Positions 55,654 to 64,000 of a stretch of DNA of 64,000 bases are shown one piece after another (within the stretch, counting starts at the first letter, position 1; each line of letters begins with the position of its first letter). A program made the position numbers and the translations under genes. Below the pieces are notes generated by a model, which was not told where the DNA came from, ran no database searches, and was given only the letters and a program-made list of their open reading frames with translations. The DNA is from Clarkia xantiana subsp. parviflora (Eukaryota; Streptophyta; Magnoliopsida; Myrtales; Onagraceae): positions 46,429,452 to 46,493,451 of the forward strand of contig JAPTYO010000002.1 in the NCBI GenBank assembly GCA_036873135.1. Reading direction: 5' to 3'.

Positions 55654-58017
55654 CTACTTGAGTGCCTGGAACGCCTCTTCACACTTGGCAGTCCACTCAA
55701 ACTTCTTGTTGGCCCTCAACACTTCAAAAAACGGCATGGATCGGTCACTCGCCTTAGACAGGAAGCGATTCATTGCAGCAAGTCGACCATTCAGTACTTG
55801 CACCTCCCGATGATTTATCGGAGACTGCATCTCCTCGATCGCCCTCAGCTTCTCGGGGTTCACCTCAATTCCTCTTTGACTCACCATAAATCCCAAAAAC
55901 TTCCCCGAGTGGACTCCGAAGGCGCACTTGGTCGGGTTCAAGCGAACCTGATGAAGCCTCATCTGCTCAAACGCCGTGGCTAGGTTGTGCAAATGATCCT
56001 TAGCTTGTCGGGACTTCACCAGCATATCGTCCACGTAAGCTTCCATGGTTTTCCCCAGCATATCTCCAAACAGCTTGTTCACCATCCGCTGGTGGGTTGC
56101 CCCGGCATTGATCAGTCCGAAAGGCATGACATCGTAGTGATAGATGTCACTGTCTGCATAAAATGCTGTGTGAGGAGCATCTTCCTTAGCCATCTTGATC
56201 TGATTATAGCCCGAATATAAATCCATGAAGCTCAACAATTCATGTCCCGACATGGCATCCACCAACTGGTCGATTCTCGGGAGTGGGTAACAGTCCTTCG
56301 GGCAAGCCTTATTTAGGTCGCGGAAATCAACGCACATCCGCCACTTCCCATAGCTCTTCTTCACCAGCACCGGGTTAGCGACCCAAGTCTGGAATCGGAG
56401 CTCCTTGATAAACCCAGCATCGAGCAACCTGCCCACCTCCTGCTGGATTGCAATCCTCTTGTTCACGCCCATCGGGCGCCTTTTCTGTGCGATAACCTTG
56501 ATCGCGGGATCGATCTTCAACTCGTGCACAATCACATCGGGGCTAATTCCTGGCATGTCACTCGGGGACCAGGCAAACAGCTCCTTGAACTCCTTCAGTA
56601 GATCGATCAATTCTCGGGCTGTCTCCTCGGTCAGGGCAGACCCGATTTTCACCTTCCTCTGAGGTCCATCAATCTCGACCTCCTTCAAATCCTCTACGGG
56701 GGCGGGGCGCCCAAACTCCTCTCTGGGATCAGCATCGGTCTGGAGGATGGCCATGGCCTCCCGTCTCTTTCGTCGGGTGGCATTAATATAGCACTTCCTG
56801 GAAGCCACCTGGTCGCCCTTAACCTCTCCGACTCCATGGTCAGTCGGGAACTTCATCTTCTGGTGCACAGTCGAGGCAACTGCCATCAGAGGATTGATGG
56901 TGGTCCTCCCGATAATCGCGTTATAAGTCCCCGCGGACTCAACCACCACGAAGTCCAGGTTTCTCCTCTCCGCCTTCCACCCGCTACCGAACTCTACTGG
57001 TAAGGTGATAATTCCCAGCGGATAGGAGGTAATACCAGAGAACCCGACCATCGGGAAGTTCACCTCCTTGAGATCCTTCTTCGTTTTCCCCATGGCTTCC
57101 AGTGCATCCAGGAACAGAATATCGGAGGAGCTCCCTCCGTCGATCAAAATCCGCTTCATCTCATACCCATCCACGTCAAGGGTCACGACCAGAGCGTCAT
57201 CATGTGGAGTCTCCACTCCTATCAGGTCCTCCGCGGAAAAGGAAATCACCATCTCTTCCTTCGCAGTCCAGGATCGGGACCTCTTACCCAGCACCACAGC
57301 GGCAGAAATTCTAGAGGCATAGATCTCTCGAGAGGCTGTGGTGTCACCTCCCGCGGCAAATCCTCCGTGAATCACATTGATAGTGCCCCGCTTCTCCCCG
57401 ACAAACTCCTTAAGCTTCCCCTTCTGGATCAGCTTTTCGATCTCTTTCTTCAGCTCCCGACAATGATTAGTGTCGTGACCATTTGTGCGGTGGAACCGAC
57501 AGTAACGATCGGTGCGGGATCCCAAAAATTCTCCTTCCTTCTTCGGGGGGTACCTGGAAATACCCTGTCGCTCCATGACCGTTAACACCTCCGCCATAGA
57601 GCTGTTGAGAGGAATGCTATGGTCCTCCCGCTTGTCCTTCCTCGAAGAACGCCTATCATCCCTTCGATCAGAGCGACCTCGACTCCGATTGCTCTCGGAT
57701 TTATCCTTCGACTTACGGTCGTCCAAGGGTTTGGACGACTGCTTTCCCTTATTTGACTTCGGGGGCTCAAGTTCTCCAGCAGCTATTTTCGACTCCTGGA
57801 CGTCGATTTGCCGCTTCACCCTTTTCTGCAACGCCTCCATATTCCACAAAGGCTTCTCAGCCACACTGTGCATCAAGTCGGAACCATAGGGGGCTGTTAG
57901 GTTCCGAATGAAGGTACAGATGGTCTCACCCTCCGAGATTTCCTCGTCAATCTCCGCCACGCTGGCGGTGTATCGTTGGTAATAGTGTGCCAGCGACTCA
58001 TCGGGCCTCTGCACCAC
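55654..58017 (-). pseudogene. Element E gag C-terminus, protease and reverse transcriptase (open 787 residues)
   Basis: Gag resumes at RPDESLAHYYQRYTAS and carries the zinc-knuckle-like CRFHRTNGHDTNHC. The protease motif is LIDGGSSSDILF, and RT has FRDLNKACPKDCYPLPRID and catalytic YVDDMLVKS near 56010. An in-frame deletion near 57390 removes the Arg/Ser-rich tract present in B, so KEFVGEK joins RGTINVIH directly. The frame ends at 55654-55656, where a Gln codon has become TAG after FQALK. This is the longest gag-PR-RT segment in the window with RT complete. Confidence 0.9.
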
Positions 58018-58875
58018 CTAGGTCAGGGACCTCACACTCTTCAACAGACGTCGACGACCCTGGTACTGCTGAATAAAGCGGTCGTGCATATCAGCCCAGC
58101 AAGTGATGCACCCTGGGGGCAGACTGAAGAACCAGGTCAGGGCTCTCTCACCAAGTGTGTTCGGGAACAATGTACACTCGATGTCTTCATCCGGGGCTCT
58201 GCCCAGACACGCCATGAGGTGCTTCTGGACATGACGAACCGGATCTCCCTCGCCATCATACTCCTTAATCGTGGGAATACCCAGCCCTGGCGGGGCGAGG
58301 GTGTCTATTAGTCGGGGAACAAAGGGATGAGAGGATCGATCCCTCAGTTCTGACAGCAGTGGCTTCTGCTCTCCCATGCAGATGTTCACGATCTTCACCA
58401 CCTGATCGGGGGTGATGGGACCATTGAGGGGAATGGTCCTATGCTGTACTGGTCCTGGCCCATCGACCACAAATCGCTCTGGCTGAGCGGGCTCCTTACC
58501 CTTGTCCTGGCTCCGAGGTTGGGCCTCCCGCACATTCTGAACCTCTGCCGGTGGGGGCACTTCCTCTTGCCTCCTCGCAGCCTCTCTCCGATCTAAGAGA
58601 GCTTCCACGGCCGCCAAAAACAGCGACATGGCATCCGCCACAGCCTTTGTCAGGTCCGCATTTGGGGGAGCCTCCTGCACCCTATTCTCATGGTGCTGAG
58701 CAGCATCTTCGGGGACTTCGTTGTGCCCCCCTGTCTGGGAGACCTCAGCAGGAAGATTCTGGTCCTCATCATGCTCCGGTGGTGAATTCAGAGTCGTCCC
58801 AGCAGGATAACGGGAACCACCAGATTGTCCTTGTCTTCTTTGCTTGCCAGCCGCCATTGAACGAGTAGAAGGCAT
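58018..58875 (-). pseudogene. Element E gag N-terminal part
   Basis: The frame runs from MPSTRSMAAGKQRRQ (ATG at 58873-58875) through IPTIKEYDGEGDPVRHV and DMHDRFIQQYQGRRRL. It ends at 58018-58020, where the Gln of TQVVQRPDE has become TAG; the next codon continues in the same frame, so one nonsense change separates the two gag parts. Confidence 0.9.
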
Positions 58876-58892
58876 ATTAGCTTTTTGTCACG

Positions 58893-58912
58893 TTTCCCAC
58901 AGACGGCGCCAA
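58893..58912 (-). other. Primer binding site of element E
   Basis: TTGGCGCCGTCTGTGGGAAA on the minus strand, directly inside the 5' LTR and identical to A and B. Confidence 0.88.
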
Positions 58913-59632
58913 TGTTGGATCACGGTGGAACTCCGGTACGATCTTTGACGGCGATCCTAGCTCCTTCGCCCCACGCAATCCTGCAAGAAGGGATAAACCG
59001 GGCGGTGACCCAGAATCCCTCTCTGATGCTTAAATGAGTATCTCGTATGAACTGGCAAGCAGTAATCTCAAGTAGCGTATCTCAATAACGTAATGTGATC
59101 TGAGGTAACCTCTGCCCTTTTATAGGCGGAGAGGTACCTCAGTTACCTGGTGAACCGTTGGGGTGGTTAGCCCATATTCCGCGTATCTCGGGCACGATCC
59201 CGCCTATCTAGGCCATGATCTCGCTTATCTCGGCCACGCCCCGCGTATCTCAGCCACGCTCCGCGTATCTCAGCCACGCTCCGCGTATCTCGGCCACGCC
59301 CCGCGTATCTCGGCCTCATCCTCTGATAGCAAGTCCCGACTAATATCAGGGACTCCAGAGTTATCTCATTGTGTCACCGCTCGGGGCCCCTCGTCATCGT
59401 GACAGGGCCAATCATTCTCAGGGATTCATCATCGGGGCCTACTAAAAGGCATCTCATCGGGAGCATCCAGCTCACCTATCGGGACCGACTCTGTCGGGAC
59501 CTTTCATCATCGGGACTCCCTCTGTCGGGAACCTTCACCTTTGGTCTTCTTGACCTCCATTTTAGGGCCCAGTGGGCCTATTCACCGTTTCCTCGCTGTT
59601 AAAGGGCCTAACGGCCATAGCGAAACCCATCA
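58913..59632 (-). repeat. 5' LTR of element E (720 bp)
   Basis: It pairs with 48555-49274. The minus-strand TATAAAA is at 59118-59124 within the inverted repeat 59100-59142; this is the likely promoter of the genomic RNA. Confidence 0.95.
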
Positions 59633-59637
59633 GACGG
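59633..59637. repeat. Right target-site duplicate of element E (GACGG)
   Basis: It matches 48550-48554. Removing E and one copy restores the copia LTR across the joint. Confidence 0.9.
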
Positions 59638-60093
59638 TACCTCGTAGAGGTTCCTGTTAGAGACGCCTTACGCGGATTATGCCTCACAGCAAAGCCTCTG
59701 TCAATTCTCCGCGGGATGGATCTACTCGGAGTAAATAGCTCGTCGCAATTTTGCACCTCCTTGGTGTGTGTAGTGCTTCGGTCGAACCTCTTAGTTTTAG
59801 GGAGGAGGGTCTTCTTTTTAATCTCACAACTTGGGAAAGATTGATTAGAACTAGAAAACACCACCTTATATCCCTATTTATAAGAGTGGAGGTGAGATTA
59901 AAAATCCCACCTCCTTAATTAAGTTCGGCGCCGAACCCATGTAGGAGGGAGCCCCAAGTTTGGGCCTCTAATGTCACATGGGATTTTAGGCCTAGCCCAA
60001 AATCCCTAATGTGACACAAACCCTAATTACTTAGGTACATGGCTTTAATTAATGGGCTTCCAATTACGACTACCCATAGTCCAAATGCTAACA
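59638..60093 (-). repeat. Copia 3' LTR, inner part (split by element E)
   Basis: On the minus strand it starts TGTTAGCATTTGG at 60093 and runs to the E insertion; with 48410-48554 it gives an LTR of about 601 bp. TATAAATAGGG on the minus strand lies near 59872-59882. The purine-rich TCCGACGAGTGGGAGC precedes it, so it is the 3' LTR of a minus-strand copia element. Confidence 0.65.
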
Positions 60094-60431
60094 GCTCCCA
60101 CTCGTCGGAATGGGAGGGTGCCTATTAATATGCTGTTTTTCAACATATAAGCATTTGGTCTTCGATCCAATCTCTACTTTGAATAGTTCATACGAGGTTC
60201 GCCGTGCGACCGGAGGACACGACGGGCATCGTGCTACTAATCTATTAGGAGTGTTGTAGCGCCCACGGAACGTTGATTCCCCATGTCTAGTCAGCCTGTT
60301 AAAATAAAAAATGCCGCGATGTATCATAGGTCAACTGTAATTCTCCAATTGCTCAGTTATCGCGTAGGAACACTTCCTCAGGGCATCCGTATAGGTATTC
60401 ACAACCTTTCAACTAATGTCAGGTTGGTGGC
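60094..60431 (-). other. Copia 3' interior with polypurine tract, cut by element F
   Basis: The first 16 bases on the minus strand before the LTR are purine-rich (TCCGACGAGTGGGAGC). The rest resembles an untranslated end of a copia element; no pol motif is readable. F starts at 60432. The five bases before F are GTGGC, the candidate target site. Confidence 0.5.
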
Positions 60432-61151
60432 TGTTGGATCACGGTTGGAACTCAGGTATGATCTTGACGGCAGTCCGAGATCCTTCGCTCCACGTAATCC
60501 TGCAAGAGGGGATAGACCGGGCGGTGACCCAGAATCCCTCTCCGATGCTTAAATGAGTATCTCGATTATCTCAATAAACTGGAAAGCAAGAGTATCAGTG
60601 TGTAATCATCCTCAATTTGAGGTAACTCCTGCCCTTTTATAAGGGAAGAGCCACCTCAGTTACCTGGTGAACCGCTGGGGCGGTTAGCGCACGATCCCGC
60701 CTATCTCGGGCACGATTCCGCCTATCTCGGGCACGATCTCGCTTATCTCGGCCACGCTCCGCGTATCTCGGCCATGATCTCGCTTATCTCGGCCACGCTC
60801 TGCGTATCTCGGCCTCAATCTCTGATAGCAAGTCCAGACCAATATCGGGGACTCCAGAGTTATCTCATTGTGTCACCGCTCGGGGCCCCTCGTCATCGTG
60901 ACAGGGCCAACATTCTCAGGGATTCATCGTAGGGGCCTACATAAAGGCATCTCATCGGGGCCTACTTAAAGGCATCTCATCGGGAGCGCCCAGCTCGCCT
61001 ATCGGGACCGACTCTGTCGGACCTTTCACCATCGGGACTCCTTTTGTCGGGACCCTTCGCACTGGTCTTCGTGTCCTCCTTTAGGGCCCAGTGGGCCTAT
61101 TCACCGTTTCCTCGCCGTTAAAGGGCCTAACGGCTATAGCGAAACCCATCA
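60432..61151 (-). repeat. 3' LTR of element F (720 bp)
   Basis: It runs from TGTTGGATCACGG to AAACCCATCA, followed by the polypurine tract at 61152-61167. The TATA region at 60617-60659 keeps the inverted repeat only partly. CGCGTATCTCGG-type repeats are at 60690-60815. Confidence 0.92.
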
Positions 61152-61532
61152 TTTGCCCCCAAGACATGAGGGACTTACAGTCCGTCGTGTCTTTCAACTC
61201 CCGACCTCCCGACCTCGGAGTCGGGGACCTTTCCCTTGATAAAGTCACTTGATACGAATCTTCTCGTTCACGTTTCCTCGATACCTCTAGGATAATCACC
61301 AAATCCGAGAAGACTCCTCGGTTCCTCAGCCATTAAATGCAGCAGGTGACGAAGTGACGTCTTTGGCACCCGTGCCTGATTTTTCGGGCCTGCTTTTTCT
61401 GAAAAAGTGCTTTTAAGGCTGTTTCATCATTACGCCCCTTGCCATTCTGTACGTTTCATCTCAACGGCTCAGATTAAAACGTTTCAACTTCGACGACCCA
61501 TATTAGAACGTCCTTTCGACTGTCCCTTCTCC

Positions 61533-61539
61533 TATAAAA
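61533..61539 (+). promoter_or_regulatory. TATA box of the extra gene in element F
   Basis: TATAAAA in the context ctcctataaaacc, about 155 bases upstream of the former start codon. Confidence 0.7.
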
Positions 61540-61687
61540 CCATAACCCTGGGCACTGTTTCTTTTTTACCGTTTCCGCGATTTCGAAAAGCTCTGCAACT
61601 CTGAGAATTCAAGCTCTTCCTTGGCTTTCTGCTTTTCGATCAACTTTCCGGCGACCTTTAAGATCATCCCTTCCAGTTCGAGTCATC

Positions 61688-64000
61688 GTGTCTGGTAAGG
61701 ATTTCTTCCCTGATGCTTGTATATCTTTTCCTTCATCTTCGATTAGTTCGTTTGCAATTTTACGAAAAACCCAATGTGCCTTTCCTTGCCACGGCTGATT
61801 TTCAGACAGCGGATCCAGTTCCGATGGGAGAAAACCCTTCAATTTCGACTATGCACCCAACGACATTTCCAGCACTGTCTATGAGGCCGCTCTCCGGGAG
61901 GGATGCATTACTTCTACCTGGGAGCCTCGCTTCCCTTATCCTTGGCCCCGCCTCCCGAGTAACCTTGAGGTTACCCGTCCCCAGAAAGGGGAGGTTTATG
62001 TCTCCGCGGGGCAAATACCGGCGGGGATTCGATTCCCCTTCTGCGGCAATCTGGTTGAGATGTGCAAACACTACAAGACGCATCCAACTACTTTCTCTCC
62101 CCATGCCATCCGCATATGGAATGCCTTCCAGGTTCTCTGCTTCCGACAGAAGTGGGTTTACAGCCTCAAACTCTTCAGAACCTTCTACGGGATGAAGTGC
62201 ATTGAGGCCGTGGTTTGTGCCTTCTACCCCCGGATGCCCAAGTGGAACAAGGCGCAACTTGCGCTGTGCGGCTGGACCAGTGACACCTGGAAGGTTGTCA
62301 AGGGTCGGGGACTCCTGATCTACACGGGGTCCGATAACAGCGGGTGGACGAGGAGCTACTTCTTCATCAAGAACTCTTCGATCTCCTGGCCCCGATGGGA
62401 GGTGGAAGCGGACTCTCCTCCCGCTTATCACACCTACTCTGATGAAGACTTCCAGACCCTTCATCTTATCCAGCTTTACCGATGGGTGGATTCCTATACT
62501 CCCCTCGATGCTAATTCTCTAACGGAGCAGGACCTGGTGAATGCCGGGATCCGTCTCCTCGACATAGTCTCTGGGGGTCAACTCTTGGACGGCCCCTCCA
62601 ATATGGTTCCCTGGGTAACGTTTCTGATCTCTGTTTTCCATTGTTTGCAGCTAAGAAGGTATCCGTGTTGACCAATCTCATCCTTAAGCAGGGGGAGACC
62701 GACGCTGTCCAACGCCCCGCGCGGAAGAGGAAGTCAGCGAAGAAGGCTGCTGCTCCGTCGGGGTCTCCCTCCGCGGAGAGGACAAAGCGGAGCCGCGTGG
62801 AGGTGGACAGACTCTTCGATGTCCAGAATGCTGAAGAAGGTAAACAGCTCCGCCTATCTATTAAATCATACAGGAAGCAAGTTCCTAAGGATTTGATCCC
62901 TCCGACCATGGAGGCCCGCATCGAAGAGGTTAAACGTTTCCTCCGAGGGGAAACTCCCCGCATCCTCAAGGCGGGCTACTACAACTTCCACGGGAAAGAC
63001 CAATACGTTTCTCGGCGCGTCGTTTGGTGTAAGGACCCTGACCAACTTCCTGACTATATTTCTGAAGCATCTCGTCCTCTTGGTGCAGGTCACTCGGGAG
63101 CTCCGTCGGGTGCTGGAGCTTCAGCGGGGGCACCACTTTCAGCAGGGGCGCCTCCTTCAGCAGGGGCACCACCTTCCGGGGCTGGAGAAACCCCGACCGG
63201 CGATCAATTTCGTCGGGTGGAGAATCTGGTCTCCTCCGAGGAGACAGATGAGGGCGCCTCCCTGATTCATCGTCGGAGGACGGGGCAGTCCCCATTGAAA
63301 CCAACCTCCAAGGGGCTGCCCCCTTCACCTTCTTCACAACAACGACAGCCGTCGCCCATTCACGACTTCACTCCTTCTCCGACCCAGGTTGAGTCGGAGA
63401 TGCGCCCCTCCACGACTCGAGTCGGTCCCTCCCCTCTCCCCTTGGACGGGAGTTTTTACAAGGTCTACGACCCCGCGCAGAAGGAGGCTCCCTGGACCCC
63501 GATCCAAACGCTGTAAGGGGTCCAGCTCCGACAGGGGGACACATACCCAGAGCTGGGTCTGCATCTGCTGGCAGACTCAATTTTGCCGTCTCTGAGGTTT
63601 CCGATTCCCTTGGATCGGGAGAGCATCCGAAAGCATATTCACGAAATGTCTATCCGTCGGATAGAGGTAAGGTTCTCATTCTTCTCCCCTTCATCAATAA
63701 GACAGGTTGTTCATATGCTAACACTTCTCTTCTTTCCTTCGCAGGAGCTGGCGGACATAAACCGCTGCTTCGGGTACATCTTCGCCCTCGAGGAGGTCCT
63801 GGAGCAGGAGCGGGCTAAGGGGGCTCCCGCAGTTATAGCCAAGCTTGAGGAGGATCTCGCGACCTCTGAGTCTTCGAGGGGAAAACTGGCCAAGGAGCAG
63901 GCCATCCTCGACCGAAAGACTCGGGACCTCCAAAAGAAGGTTCGTGACTTCGAGGGGCTACTGAAGCGGGAGCGGCAGGAGCGACAAAAGGATGCAGAAG
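61688..64000 (+). pseudogene. Antisense extra gene (aORF) of element F, start codon lost, truncated by window
   Basis: Exon 1 (61688-61694) reads GTGTCTG where the other copies have ATGTCTG. Exon 2 (61806-62614) is fully open and carries RFPFCGNLVEMCKHYKTHP and LKLFRTFYGMKC. Exon 3 (62656-63666) has RKRKSAKKAAAPSG, LKAGYYNFHGKDQYVSRR and SAGAPP repeats, but a Gln-to-stop change at 63514-63516. Exon 4 starts at 63745 with the coiled coil and runs past the window. Apart from the start and one stop this is the least damaged copy of the gene up to the window end. Confidence 0.8.

Larger units (their letters stand above)
48555..59632 (-). mobile_element. Element E: complete Tat-like Ty3/Gypsy retrotransposon (11,078 bp)
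   Basis: Two 720-bp LTRs, a polypurine tract at 49275-49290, a primer site at 58893-58912 and a GACGG duplicate at 48550-48554 and 59633-59637 define it. By eye the LTRs differ at about 15 of 720 positions, a little fewer per base than in B. It interrupts a copia LTR. Its gag-pol has nonsense codons, frameshifts and a changed integrase catalytic residue. Confidence 0.95.
60432..64000 (-). mobile_element. Element F: Tat-like retrotransposon, truncated by the window end
   Basis: The 3' LTR, polypurine tract and extra gene are present; spacer, gag-pol and 5' LTR must lie beyond 64000. It is closer to E than to A by the LTR length (720 bp) and shared blocks. Confidence 0.9.

Noticed and set aside
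60088..60327. 79-residue minus-strand frame
   Set aside because: It lies over the polypurine tract and LTR border of a copia remnant, with no homology that I recognise.
34144..64000. Segmental duplication as origin of B, E and F
   Set aside because: B and E each have their own 5-bp target duplicates and different flanks, so they are separate insertions.

Overview
This window is plant nuclear DNA made almost entirely of nested LTR retrotransposons; I see no ordinary host gene, tRNA or rRNA. The origin is inferred from the element types: Ty3/Gypsy elements of the Tat type (gag-PR-RT-RNaseH-second RNaseH-INT, plus an extra antisense gene of the plant 'putative gypsy-type transposon' kind), Ty1/copia pieces, and plant-style introns. 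A repeat-rich angiosperm chromosome is most likely; I cannot name the species.

One Tat-like family is present four times, always with gag-pol on the minus strand: A (1-24001, left LTR outside the window), B (34144-45071, complete, TSD TCAAT), E (48555-59632, complete, TSD GACGG) and F (60432-64000, cut by the window end). Reading left to right each has: 3' LTR, polypurine tract, a plus-strand spliced gene (aORF) with its own TATA box, a repeat-rich spacer with several AATAAA signals, then minus-strand INT, RNaseH, RT, PR and gag, the primer binding site and the 5' LTR. The extra gene and gag-pol are therefore convergent. Every copy carries stops or frameshifts, so none looks autonomous.

Element A is the most unusual. 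The piece of gag-pol from late gag to early RT has become a head-to-tail array of nine ~1759 bp units (6555-22240, 15.7 kb) with shared, mosaic mutations, which looks like a young satellite-type array born from retrotransposon coding sequence.

Between A and B (24002-34138) lie remains of other elements: the 3' end of a plus-strand element D with a 27-bp minisatellite in its 3' untranslated region and a 1.9-kb LTR (24002-28170); the 3' end of a plus-strand element C with a diverged antisense aORF and its LTR (28171-30805); a copia 3' LTR (30839-31417); and a decayed minus-strand copia pol (31418-33090). B is inserted in sequence whose right side (45077-47119) carries a copia primer site and LTR. 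From 47120 to 48409 there is AT-rich DNA with possible SINE and LINE remnants. A second copia LTR (48410-48554 plus 59638-60093) is split by E, and its interior is interrupted by F.
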